From: Pochonia chlamydosporia 170
Taxonomy: Eukaryota; Ascomycota; Sordariomycetes; Hypocreales; Clavicipitaceae
DNA: 64,000 bases
NCBI RefSeq assembly: GCF_001653235.2
Contig: NW_019154050.1
Span: 645,207 to 709,206, forward strand
Reading direction: 5' to 3'
The notes under the pieces were generated by a model. That model was not told the DNA's origin, did no database searches, and was given only the letters and a program-made list of their open reading frames with translations. The position numbers and the translations under genes were made by a program. Shown here piece by piece: positions 20,580 through 31,500 of this stretch (positions are counted from its first letter, which is position 1; each line of letters begins with the position of its first letter).

Positions 20580-22229
20580 ATGTATACCTCTGCGGTAGAT
20601 CGTTACGATGCGACAACAGGGCCATTCGAGAGCGACCTCAGCGACAGACGCGGCAAAACCTCTGGCGATCTCGAACGCAGAACTTCGACAAAAATCTGCT
20701 TCAAAATCACGAGTCCAACTTCATCTTCACATGGAAATTCGGTATCAATAGTTCCAAGTTCACAAAGTACACAAAGCTGGCGGGCGTACCCCTCAGAGCC
20801 CGCACAAGGGCAAACGCAACTTGTTTCCCCCACTTCCAAAAGTAGGATGTATAGTGCTCACTTCGTTGACAATGAGAGAAAATCGCTTTCCCCTGTGGCT
20901 AAAGACATCAAGAATACCTCGAACTCGGAAGCTCCTGACATAGGGGGTATCCTTTTGGGATATTGGCGAGACTCTAGTATCCTGGATGATGCTGGGAAGC
21001 AAGCGGTCATCGGCATTATAGACGCTGCGGATAGATTGAGAATGCGAATAATAGCCAAGACGAGGAAAGGAGAGCCATTAGCTGACGGGTACAGGGTGCC
21101 TGCTGGAAGTGGTGCATCCTGGGTGAAGTTTGACCGTATTGTCTTCGCGGACCATCTAGTTGGCTTAAATTACGCTCAAATCAAGGAATATACGCGCATA
21201 CGATCTCAGACGGTTCCAGAGAAGACGCAAGAAGAACGCATTGCTGCGGAGGTAGTTGCAGTTAACGAGGCTGTGCGCCGGGTAGAGGCAAGCAGCTTCC
21301 TGAATGATCCCTCCGAGCCAGTACCAACAGCATACGGGACCGACTCACCGGATCTACCTATTGAACTTACACGGCCTGGACCATCTCTTAAACGGCCACG
21401 GCCGTCCAATGGGTTTGCCGCGACTTATCCAGCAACCACTCAATGGGTCTCTGAGCTGACTTCCTCCGTACGACGTCCGGTGGGCGGACAACCGAATGGG
21501 CTTCAGATTTATTCCCTAGCAGGCACCCGCCCGACGGGCGTCCTTATAGGATCTTGGTACCGATCTGGTGAAGCTGTCGCCGAGGATCGCCATGCAGTGT
21601 ATGGTGTTGTTGGACCATCCGATATATTCAGCATTAGGGTAGTACCCGAGACAAGAGATGGGCGGTTTGTGGGGGGTAACTTTCCAACGCAACCAAATGC
21701 GTCATGGATTCCATTTCAAGAGGTTGAGCTGGAGCCTCACCTTAAGCCACTTACCCAACAGGAAGTTAAGGAGTATTGTGAAATACGGCAATATCAACTT
21801 AGTCGCGGCGAGTCTGCCTCGGAGAGAATTGCTAACGAAACAAGGGCTATATACGAAGTGTATGCAATGAAATACAGAAAACCCCATGGCACCTCAACAG
21901 CTCCACAGCCTGCCGCCCTCGAAGCCGGAGCAGGTGCGTCTGAAACCAATGCCAACATCAAGCCGGCGAAGATGCTCGTCGATCGAAACAGGACGGATCG
22001 CGGTGTTTCTACGTACGAAAATCGAGCGGTATGCTCCTTCAGTAAGCCTGAAGTCGTCCGTCGACCGACGACCGGCCCGACGGATGTAAAGACGTACGAC
22101 AGGACTAAATATGAGCGCAAAGCCTCTGGTCCCTTTGCGGGGAAGCTCGTCTCACAGGGCACCATTATCAATATTGACGGAGAGGATTATGTAGAATATC
22201 GTGTCCTTACTAGGCCCCTGTTTGTCTAA
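20580..22229 (+). CDS. 549-aa protein with an internally duplicated domain
   Basis: This is a single exon from ATG 20580. After about 120 Ser/Thr-rich residues, two copies of a domain of about 110 aa follow, at about 121-237 and 317-430. Aligned by eye they share GxLLGYW/GVLIGSWY, AVIGII/AVYGVV, RMRIIAKTRKG/SIRVVPETRDG, ASWVKF/ASWIPF, IKEYTRIR/VKEYCEIR and ERIAAE/ERIANE. A linker and a C-terminal segment (TYDRTKYERKASG, ASGPFAGKLVSQGTI, GEDYVEYRVL) follow. No signal peptide or membrane segment is present. I do not recognise the domain. The duplication suggests a repeated small binding module. It may be nuclear or cytoplasmic. Confidence 0.75.
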   Translation: MYTSAVDRYDATTGPFESDLSDRRGKTSGDLERRTSTKICFKITSPTSSSHGNSVSIVPSSQSTQSWRAYPSEPAQGQTQLVSPTSKSRMYSAHFVDNERKSLSPVAKDIKNTSNSEAPDIGGILLGYWRDSSILDDAGKQAVIGIIDAADRLRMRIIAKTRKGEPLADGYRVPAGSGASWVKFDRIVFADHLVGLNYAQIKEYTRIRSQTVPEKTQEERIAAEVVAVNEAVRRVEASSFLNDPSEPVPTAYGTDSPDLPIELTRPGPSLKRPRPSNGFAATYPATTQWVSELTSSVRRPVGGQPNGLQIYSLAGTRPTGVLIGSWYRSGEAVAEDRHAVYGVVGPSDIFSIRVVPETRDGRFVGGNFPTQPNASWIPFQEVELEPHLKPLTQQEVKEYCEIRQYQLSRGESASERIANETRAIYEVYAMKYRKPHGTSTAPQPAALEAGAGASETNANIKPAKMLVDRNRTDRGVSTYENRAVCSFSKPEVVRRPTTGPTDVKTYDRTKYERKASGPFAGKLVSQGTIINIDGEDYVEYRVLTRPLFV

Positions 22230-22676
22230 GCCATTGTCTTTTATTGGGAATACAATATTGGGTTTGGCAGCGGCGCGAACGAAGGTTGGAGAAGGCGGCT
22301 TTTGTTAGTTATTCGTAATAGGTCTGTTATTTATTTTGTTTTATTTTGATGCACGATATAGCAAATGAAACTAGTACGCATCAGACAGCATCCGTGTTTT
22401 CTTTGACAGCTGCCTTACAACTCGGGCATCATCATATGAGATCGGGCCCTACACACTGCAGACATGAATTAGGTACATAAGGAGACATATTCACTACGCG
22501 AAAAAAAAAATTGCCACTATTGGATCGTGCGAAAGGGGACCGGACTTTCATATGGAAATGGAAGCAGCAAGAGAATCCTAGTAAGAAGTTATATTCTTTG
22601 GCCCGATTGCTACGCAGCCCTATACCGGCACCCGCAAAAGTAATGGCATCAATTGCAGCCAGCCAAGTTTGGTTGT
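22230..22676. other. convergent spacer
   Basis: This 447-bp spacer lies between convergent genes. It contains an A-tract (about 22501-22510) and no recognisable gene. Confidence 0.35.
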
Positions 22677-23742
22677 TCAAGATGGCCCATTCTGACAGTG
22701 CATACTTGCATCAACCCCCCAGCGCTGGTATAGTCCCAGCAGTCCTTGCAGTCTGATGTGAGCCCCTAATATCACCAGTATATGCATCCAATCATGGCTG
22801 TGTCCCAATAGATCAAGTTTCCCTGGCAGCCATCTTTCCGGCACTCTAGCTACATACAATGCACCCCCGGCGAAATTTACCGTCGCCAGGCCGAGAAATG
22901 ACCACAGACCCGCAATGCGATCAAGCTTGTTCAGAGACTTGAGAGCAAGCCAAGCTTGGAGAAGCGGCAAGAACAAACTCGCGCCCAGGAAGCAATACGT
23001 AAGGAGCCTTCCGATGCGGCAATCAGGCCGGCGGAAGTCCGGGCGCAGGGTAATACACGCACAAGAGCCTGCGGTAAGGAATATAGAAGAAAAATGCAAT
23101 ACACGAACGGTTGAAGACGCACACCGGAGGGCAAAATGCGCACAGGATAACCCAGAGCCCCACATAACGAAGACAATGCCCAAGTGGTCGAGTTTATTGC
23201 TAAACAGACACAGACCAAGGCTGTGATCAGAAAACGTGTGAAAGACGGCGGAGAGGGCGAAACAGACGATGACGCATAGGTAATACAGGGACACGGCAAG
23301 GAAGTCGGAAGTCTCGTAGTCGATTCGCGAGGGATCATCGGCCACTACGGCAAAACGGAACCGGACGAATCTCGCGAAGTCAAGGAGGAATTGTACGGCA
23401 CCAATGATATGTGACCAAATATTGGCTGTTGTTATGGGCGAGTTTCACACGAAATTAGCAGTTGTTGCCGCCTGGCTAGAGGAAGGAGTGCTTGCCGGTT
23501 TCGTTATGAGCCTTAAATATGCTCGTGATAGATCCCGTGTAGGAAAATGACGGGTAGCTGACAGTCAAATGAACCGTGTCCTACGTGGCATAAGAGCTGA
23601 CGATGTCCTTACCGATACCCTGTAAGAATAAGGTCGTTATCCCTTTGGTTGTAAATATCGTGACTCTCTTCAAGTGTACCGGCAAAGTAAAGTCGTACCT
23701 CTGCCAAGGCACTGCGTTCGTTAGCATGTCTTGACGATTCAT
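22677..23742 (-). CDS. PAQR/hemolysin III-family seven-transmembrane receptor, four exons
   Basis: Proposed exons are 23742-23699, 23642-23613, 23557-23496 and 23425-22677, giving 294 aa with consistent phases. The spliced N-terminal part reads PWQRDNDLILTGYRYPSFSY and then SIFKAHNETANIWSHIIGAV, the signature of fungal adiponectin-receptor/Izh-like proteins (GYR...HNETxNIWSH). Further on are ALSAVFHTFSDHS, LDHLGIVFVMWGS and LLGHSHDWMHILV. Together these supply the metal-binding His/Asp/Ser set of PAQR proteins. Six to seven hydrophobic segments are visible. Family members act in lipid, sterol or zinc signalling, probably as ceramidase-like enzymes. The third intron appears to use a GC donor (GCAAGC) with CAG acceptor, and the other two use GTACGA and GTAAGG. 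The small first exons are inferred from family similarity. Confidence 0.85.
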
Positions 23743-25051
23743 TACAGCATTATCCACGTACTCGTCTCTCCCAAGAGCAGTAGCTTTCTGCCGTCATTGC
23801 GTTGGTTTCTCATGGCTCTAAGAGACAGGAAGGTGAGATGGTGCATTGATTTAGGCCTAGTACAAAGAGAACAGTAACCTACGAGAGCACGCGAAGTAGA
23901 GAATTTCACTTCGGCATTTCTCTAATTTGTATTTACAAGGGTTGGCTACCCCTTCCACCTAAATTTGCTTACCATGGCACCCTTTTCATTACCATTTTCT
24001 GGTATTTTGCCGACATTCTATTCACGGTGACGACGCTACGCTACGACTGGAGGCACTGTGTGTGCATGAAGTTGGGTACGGAGCGATGGGACAGGACTTT
24101 TTCTACAACTGGAGGTCTAGTGGACGTTAGAGATTTATTCAATGCCACTGGAGCGTAGAGTAAAATGTGGTATTGTCGCCTCGGGTGGAAATGGACGACA
24201 CCCATCACGTCTTTGGGGGGAATCCGATAGACCCTTTCAGACACTGAAATGTGAAAGGTAAGGGCCAGAGTCGGTTAATCGTAAAGCACTTTCCCTGCCA
24301 TTGGACGGCTGCTACCCTCAAGCTTCTTTCATCGTAGGCATCGGTTCCATGCAGTCAATTGGCTTCAAGACCGCACACCCGTATGATTAATTGGTTAGTT
24401 TCAATCCCTTTCTTTATTGGCCGGCCATACCTCTTGACAGTAACATGGCTTTATTGGACGGATTGAGTGCATGGCCACCTTGCCGTCTTCCCTGCGCTCC
24501 CGCCGTCCAAACTTCACTCCTACATCAACTGTTCTCTACACGGCCGCAGAAGCATCAAGTCTTTTACTCGTTCCTGTTGCATAACTACAGATATAGTTCG
24601 TGTGTGGATATTACGGAATTTCTGACGCCCAATCCAATTTCCGACCGCCAGCCCTGACCCGGTTAGCTATTCAATTGCGGATCTGTATGCGATTACTCTT
24701 TGATGGCTGGCTACCATATGGTTATTTTGAAGACGGGGCTGCACTTTCGCACAAGCCGAGTGCCGACAAGACAGAAGTTACCGGAAAAGCTAGCGCATGT
24801 CCATGTATCTTGTAGCAGGAATGATATACGAGTGAGAGTTGTCAGTGTCTTAGCAGATGCAAGGCTCATGGCACCATTTCCGACCCTGGAGAAAAACTTG
24901 GCTAGGGCCGGGCAGACCTGATGTGGTGTGTGATGTGTTTGTAGAATTACTGGCCGCGACCATTACCGTTAGGAGCCTTAGGGAGTTTGACGGCACTAGG
25001 TTTGACTTTATGAATTTTTGAACCCAGTGGTTGATGGAACTAACGTGAGTA
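23743..25051. other. 1.3-kb gene-free stretch
   Basis: This upstream flank of the PAQR gene contains several short frames on both strands (for example 24391-24657 plus) without recognisable products. Any missing N-terminal part of the P450 remnant at 25052 would be expected here, but I could not recognise it. Confidence 0.35.
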
Positions 25052-25249
25052 GTGGACTTTGCTCTTACAGAGGCTGCTTTTACTATCGTCCGAATACTCC
25101 AGCGTTATCCGAGCATCCGGCTCCCGGAAGGAGAAACGGTCGATTTAGTTGGCGTTGAAAAGCAGACGATGACCCTTGTCTTGCAGTTCACCGGGGGTTG
25201 TAAGGTAGAACTTGGGGAGGTGAAGCGAGATGGCCATCTTCACCAGTAG
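25052..25249 (+). pseudogene. cytochrome P450 (CYP52-like) C-terminal fragment
   Basis: A 65-codon frame reads DFALTEAAFTIVRILQRYPS, IRLPEGE and LVGVEKQTMTLVL. This is the segment just after the heme-binding cysteine in alkane-hydroxylase-type (CYP52-like) P450s, ending with the family's GCKVEL-type tail. The preceding heme loop (FxxGPRxCxG) and everything upstream are missing or unrecognisable, so this is a gene fragment and cannot encode an active enzyme. Confidence 0.7.
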
Positions 25250-26039
25250 ACCCGCGCAAGTTGGAGAATCGAGCAGCTACGACACACCACCACAAGAAGA
25301 ACTTCGGACAGAAACCTGGCTGCGGAGGAAGCTTATTGTTGCTGAAACACAGTTCTAGCCGCTAGACGGAAATACACAGAATATTGATTGATAGATGTAG
25401 TGCTACAGAGCGGGACTCGAGTTGGCGCTCTTTCCCAGTAATCCGTAAGCTCTGTTTTACACTACATGTCTCAGAGTGGACAGTATGGCCAGCCGTTGAT
25501 TTCCCAAGCCACCGCTAGAGCTGATGCCATAACCCATCCATCTCCCAGTAACCAAATGATGGAAATGGCGAAGAATTGGTGGTAGGGACACCCTTCGGAA
25601 ATCTATCATTAGCCCTCTGGCAAATTTACACTCAGAAAGACAACCTCCACGGCCTGCCATCATTGTTTTTGGACATAGAGGCTTTCTAATAACCCTGGCT
25701 GCTTGGTTTTGGAGGTGGCCGTGGGTCTGCTGGACGCGCTGCTGAGAACAGTTTGGAAGAGGCAATGAACTCTTCCGGTGCCATCCTTTGACCGCTAATA
25801 CTACGATGGGCTCATGTGCCCAATAATCGTAGTCGGAATCTGCAAATTCTGTCCTACCAAGGTGATCTTGGTGGTCCACCTCGGTGAAGAAAATTTTTAC
25901 AGGACAGAGTTTTTTTTGGGCACCTGGCGTGGTTTTGTTCAGCGCCTCCTCTAAGTCTTGTATGCCAGAAATGAAGAGGGGTGCATACTCCTGTTGGTTT
26001 CCTGGGGGGGGGGGTCGTTCGTTACGTGTTCTCACTGCA
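25250..26039. other. spacer with a dubious minus-strand frame
   Basis: A 212-codon minus-strand frame (25457-26095) contains a stretch with protein-like composition (FISGIQDLEEALNKTTPG, VKIFFTEVDHQDHLGRT). However, it starts inside the 156-bp repeat block and its second half looks random. It may be a remnant, and no family is recognised. Confidence 0.3.
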
Positions 26040-26530
26040 GCCTTATTGGTTAGAGAGTGACCTGGCGTGGAATTCAGGTAACACCCCTCATACAAAAAAT
26101 TGCCCTACAAAGAGTCAGAATCGAGCAATAGAACGAAGCGGTCTTGACTACAGTTACGCCATGCGCAATCTCAAAAAAACACCCAACTTCCAGTCGCTTT
26201 ATTGGTAGAAAATGAAGAGGGAGTGAGATTCGGACGACACTCTCTTACCTGAATAGGCCATAAATTAAACAACAACTGAGCAATAGAAAGGAGCGATTAC
26301 AGCTAAAGCGACACCACATGCACCTCTCATACACACCCAGTATGCGGTCGCTCTGTTTGGTGGACAACGAACAGGGAGCATGGTTGATGTGAACACCCCA
26401 CTACCCGAACAGGTGTTATGAAGTTGCAAAATTGAGCAAACAGAAATACGTGATTTTAACTACATCGACACCGGCATCTGCGCTTTAGAAACAGCCAACA
26501 TCCAGTGGCCGGATTGGCTACCCTTACTTT
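26040..26530. repeat. degenerate 156-bp tandem repeat array, block B
   Basis: About three diverged units share the period and sequence of block A (9240-10030): ACACCCCTCAT (26076), a decayed GGACGACACTCTC (about 26233) and GTTGATGTGAACACCCCACT (about 26382). Between them GAGCAATAGAACGAAGCG is followed by TTGACTA and a GCGACACC/TCGACACC segment. Block B ends with CCAGTGGCCGGATTGGCTAC, against CCAATGGTTTCGTTGGCTAG at the end of block A. No coding capacity is consistent across units. Confidence 0.75.
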
Positions 26531-27216
26531 TAATATTGGCCAATTATCTGACCACCCTAGCACCCAGTACATCGGTTGGCTGTGTCTGTGTCAGTACACC
26601 AGAGGATAAGCAGGTCGCCTAGCTTCCATGGATTTGGGGTTGCTCAGGAGCTTGGACGGAAGAAACCTGCAGCATTTCGTCAAGCAAAAAACCGTACCTA
26701 CGCCGTTGGGTGAGCTAGGGCGTAGGCACCATGTTAATGGTTCAGCACTGTGGCTGCGTGATGAAATACAGTGCTCGTCGGCTATGACTTCCTCGAGACC
26801 TATTCTGTGTGACCGAATTTAGAGCTAAGACAAGAGGTAAGCATGAAGGTTGGATTGGAGATACAAAGTAGCCGCATTCAAGATACACTGTGGCAATTGA
26901 GCTTCGCAGGGGATGTATTGCCTGAGGTAAGTCGAGTCGCAAGCGGGTACTCGTTGAATCTCGGGTCTCCTGGAGAGTAACGAGGTCGTTTGGGTCAGGA
27001 ATTAAGTCACCAGTGACGAGGCTTCTTCCGAAACGAAGTCTCCGTGGGACTGATGCACGAAATTTTCCTCCGGTTAGCCTCAAGCTATCGGTCGATTCTC
27101 ACCAAATAACCGGGTATGTGTTTCTGCCGTTTGCAAGCTTATCACTACAAATTTATTGGGCAAGATAGCGGATATGTTCAATTCTTGGTTTGGTTAATAT
27201 AGGACCGTTACGTTTA
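26531..27216. other. gene-free spacer
   Basis: Short frames only (26628-26822 plus, 26742-27083 minus), with nothing recognisable. Confidence 0.3.
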
Positions 27217-27758
27217 TCAATATCCCAACGTGAATGAGCTATCCTTGAGAAAGCTGCCCATAATGCTTCTGTACTTGGAAATCAAGGTCTTTTGCATCTC
27301 ATTTTGGCGCCGCAGCCGCCGACGCTCTCTTTGAAACACCTTCAGTCTCTTCCTGAGTTCATGCGTGGCTTTTAATGCTTCGTCATGTGGCATTGTCTTT
27401 TGCTTTTGAGGGCTCTTTTCTCGGGCTGCAGAGTTCGTTGACTTTTCTACTGATGGCGTGACAGCCCAAAAAGATGTTCCCACTTCCCGGCAGAGTTCCA
27501 TTAAAGGCCCAATAGAAAGCTTGCTGAGATGTTTATCGAATAGATAAGATTTTCCTGGCAATGACTGCCAGTAGTATGGATCATCCTTGGCTGGTATTAA
27601 GCGAATATTGGCTGGATCAACGCTCACATTCAATGTCTCACCTGTTGACGGGTTAGCCCTGTTGGCAAAATGGCGGCTTACTTACTTATATGGCCTGCAA
27701 GCCTTTTTCTACACTCCGTTCTCCACTGGGCCCTATCGACGTTGCTCGCTTTCGACAT
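27217..27758 (-). CDS. small basic coiled-coil protein, two exons
   Basis: Exons 27758-27686 and 27641-27217 give 165 aa. The 44-nt intron has ideal signals: GTAAGT donor, GGGCTAACCC branch region and CAACAG acceptor. The protein starts MSKASNVDRAQWRTECRKRL. It has a globular middle (IRLIPAKDDPYYWQSLPGK) and ends in a very basic helix (ELRKRLKVFQRERRRLRRQ) followed by KYRSIMGSF. The basic helix could bind nucleic acid or form a coiled coil, but no family is recognised. It is the first gene downstream of the DUF3435 recombinase in the same orientation, separated by the MITE at 27961-28543. Confidence 0.6.
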
Positions 27759-27960
27759 ATTAGCTGCTTGAAGGAAATAGAGCAAGTCATGCTAGGCTAA
27801 TTACGCGCTGAGGTATATTTAATTGCCGGTAATTGCCACTGAATTTTCAGAATTTTGATAACAGGAATCTAGTTCACCAGATTTAGAAATGTAGTTCTAA
27901 GCGCCAAGGCTCTGCCTGCCAAATAACCGCTACTACAGAAAAACTGCTACCCGTCTTGTC

Positions 27961-28543
27961 TAGTGATGTGGCCTTGTACAGTACGTGTACGTACAGTACT
28001 GTATTTTAGCCCTAGTACCGTACGTACAATGGGGTTGTACAGTACAGTACATACATACAAATTTCCCCTTCCTTTTTGGGCAATAGTGAGCCCTGCCCTT
28101 GCACCATTTTTGAGCCTCAAACCTCAGATTCCACCTCAGTGTCAACACCCAATATATCACCCGTCGACTGTAATACACCTCCCACTCAAAATCCTCATTG
28201 GTTGAGGCCATCGCGCCGTCCATCCAGACCTTCTTGCCCTGCGCATTCACAAATAACTCGAGATATGAATCTTCGAGTTCTAGCCAGTCCTTCTCCTCAA
28301 GATCCGCCCAGCGCTTTTTTAGGGTTAGCTTTGGTGGGCGCCATCTTTTTAGCGATACCTTCAATTGGTACAAAATCAGGAGTGCGTTGAGCCAACAGAG
28401 CTTTTGTACAGCTCCGTATTTGTACGATGTGACCCACAAATTCCCCTATTTGGAATATCGTACGTACGCAGTACGCGTACGTACTTTTTCTTCTTGTACG
28501 TACGTACGTACAACAGTGTTGTACGAAAAGTACAACATCACTA
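27961..28543. mobile_element. 583-bp hAT-type MITE with GTAC-rich ends
   Basis: The element is bounded by an 8-bp direct repeat GTCTTGTC (27953-27960 and 28544-28551). Its termini are inverted: TAGTGATGTGG... on the left and, read inward, TAGTGATGTTGTAC on the right. Both ends are packed with GTAC palindromes (GTACGTACAGTAC, CGTACGTACG). An 8-bp TSD and a TAGNG start are hAT features. The interior has a short decayed coding stretch on the minus strand (MAPTKANPKKALGG, then a stop), perhaps from a parental transposase. It lies 46 bp beyond the recombinase stop codon. Confidence 0.85.
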
Positions 28544-28588
28544 GTCTTGTCCCCAGTTACATGACTACCTTTCCCATTGGAATAGACA

Positions 28589-31500
28589 TCATCGGCTCCT
28601 TCTAGAACGTCTCCTCTTAGATGCTGGTGAGTTTGCCCTCGCCTTTGCGATCGTAGCCTCAATTCGTTTTCTGTTCATGTACTTCTCGTCAACCCACCGA
28701 TCCTCACTATCTGGACGCCCATGCCAATGCACTAGAAATTGGTACCTCTGGGGCCCAGATGCTTTAATATCGAGGATGTCAGCGCCTTCATCAATGCCTT
28801 CGTATCTCGCTTGGAAATTAGCCAGCCCTTCTCGATCTAAAATGTTACCCTTAGGCTCCCAGCCGGTTGTGCCATCATCCCATTCAAGGAAAACTTTGCC
28901 CCAGATAGCCAGATAACGCTTGACATTGTAGACATTAGTTTTCTGGCGTTTGCGCTTAGGCTGCTCAGCTCGAAGTCTTTCATCATCATCCCTTGATCCT
29001 AGCCTCTTTTGACAATGTAGCTTTATTCGCGTCCGTTTGGGAGAGCTTCCTCGCCCTCCTAAGTCTGTAGAGTGCAATTTATAAGATGGAGAGGGTACAT
29101 CGATCAATGTTGCTAGGTTGGTGTGCCGATTGTTATCAAATTTAGCGGGCGAAGAAGTTTTCAGTCGAATTCGCACCGCTTGTTTGACACTCTGATGATG
29201 GTTGCCTTTTTGGTGGTCTACGTGCGAGTTCGTCCGGATTTCTGGTTCTGGGTTCATTTCGCTCGCTTCGGCAACGACGTTGCTTTCTCTGCGCTCCGGC
29301 AGCAACGGGGGCAATGCATCTGTATCTCGGCGAGTCTGATCTGAGGCTCGCTCCTCGGCCGCTTGGAGAGTTGGCAATGGGCCTAGATGAGATGCAGCCG
29401 GGCAGGCCGTATGGTCTGGAACAGAGTTGTCATCTCCCGGGTTAGGCTGTCGCGGCCGGTGCTGCTCCGTAGATAACGGTTCCGTCGTCTGTGGGGTTAA
29501 TTTATCGTCGCCAGTCAAGTCGATCACGTCACCAGTATTCGAAATCTCATTAGGCAGAGGACCACCCTCGGCGGCATCCGCCGGGAACGTTATGTATTCG
29601 GACATGAGTTCATCCAATGGATCCATGTCGCAAGTATCGTCCCAAAATGAGGCTGTATCGCTCGTTGATGACTCGTAAAACATTCCAGTTGAAGGATCGG
29701 CGCAGGTATCGCTGCAGGGATCGCTCCCAGCCAAGAGTTGAGGGTCTAGCATTGTGTGCAAGTTGTAGAAGTTTTCTTCCCGAGCTTCAAGGGGCAGATC
29801 TGGCGCCGGCGACGGCAGGAACGATATAGACTCAAAGTTGTTGCTTCCATTTGGTGCGTTGTAATCAACAGCTACTAGCTGTGTCGTCGAATCCGGTACT
29901 GACTCCGCGATCTCTCCTTGAATCAATTTAGCATTTGAGATGCTGTAGCCGTGTGCGTCGTGAAGATGATAGAGGCCCGGCCGTCTCCTATAGCATGAGA
30001 AGTTACATTCAGCGCATAACCAAACCCAGCCGTGGGTTTCCTCAATATGACGAATGGCATCGGCATCCCGTTCCCAATACTGTAGCCGGTCGCTCGCTGG
30101 AAGGTCTTTTGTCTGCTTGCAGAGTGGGCAAAAGGCTGGACGCAGTAGCGTATGTCTGTACGTAATCGAGCAGCAGTGCTTTAGATGTGACAGGTGGTTC
30201 TGACAATCGTCTTGCCAATCCTCTCTTGTATAGAACGCCATACAGAAGTAGCAAAATTTCAGGTCGGTCCAGCTCACGCCTAAAGTCTCCGCTGTTGACT
30301 TTCTTCGACAACGGTGAATATGCTGAGATCGCTGTCGAGGCGGAAGGCTACAAACTAGTTAGTGACATACTCTTATGTGGATGAAGTCGTCCTCTAGCGA
30401 ACCTCTTCACTGCTAACCCGCAATATGGGCAGAGTCCATTCTTGGGCACCTCTTGGGGACGATAGTAAACGCTCCCAGGTCCTGTGAGTAGTAAAAGAGC
30501 ATCTCGCATGATGCCTGGCTGTTTGGCATGATCAACGGGTAATGTGCGTATCATGGCTTGTGCAACACGGCCCTTCTCGGGTATTAGATCATTAAGCGGG
30601 TCCGCGTCGTCGTCGTCGTCCGCACTGCGATGGCTGCCACGCAGTAACCTATCTCGCCGCTTTTCTTTGAAACATTTAGAGCGATGCTCCTCCAGAGCCC
30701 CTCTCTCAAGCCGTTTTCTTAAAGCATTCAACTGGTTTTTCGTAGTGTTTTTATCCCATCGGATGGATCCCGATGCTTTTATTTCTCTCTTCAGCTCCAA
30801 AATATCGGGGTGATTGTTTATTTTGTCTCTTAAAGCGGCGGGCAACTTGGTGGGAAGGCCAGGCTGCCAGAACTGACTGACACCCTGGAAATATTCAACC
30901 GCTGCATGATCCGGCTTCTCGCGCATGAATGCGGCAAATCCATCGCAGGAAGAAACAAATGCAACGTAGCTTTGGCCAAATACAACTTTGTCGGCTTGGG
31001 TGAGGTGTTGAGATCTTTCTACCTCAGTATATCGCTCTGATCGCTAGTCAACCTCTTTATGCTTGGGCTATGGAGATACAATACGTACCATCAAGCTGCT
31101 TGCCAATTTCACGCCTAATCATGTGCATAGAAGCACGCGAATAGTCGTATTCTGCCATGAAAAGCTTCTTGAATATGCCTAAAAACACAAACTCGCTCAT
31201 GGGTTTCGTGTCATCGACCGTACCCTGTCGATTGACTGATCTGCAGATAGGAGTCTCCAGGGCTGCAGCATTCCATTCTATTGGCCCGTCTCCATTCCCT
31301 TTTAGAATCTGAACGAAATCGTCTCGATCAAGAGCATTGTCTGCGATGGCAAGTAGTAGCAATAGAAAAACAGCATTGTAACGAAGAACTTTATGCTCTC
31401 GGCCAGTAGCACCAAATCTAGGCCCATCAGCTTCGAATGAGCCTCGGGCGCAAGGGGTATATCTTACTTATTGTTCTCCGGATCCTTATTGTTCTTAACC

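Noticed and set aside
27642..27712. Broken-gene reading of the 165-aa coiled-coil gene (frameshift near 27690)
   Set aside because: A 44-nt intron with ideal donor, branch and acceptor at 27642-27685 restores one continuous protein.
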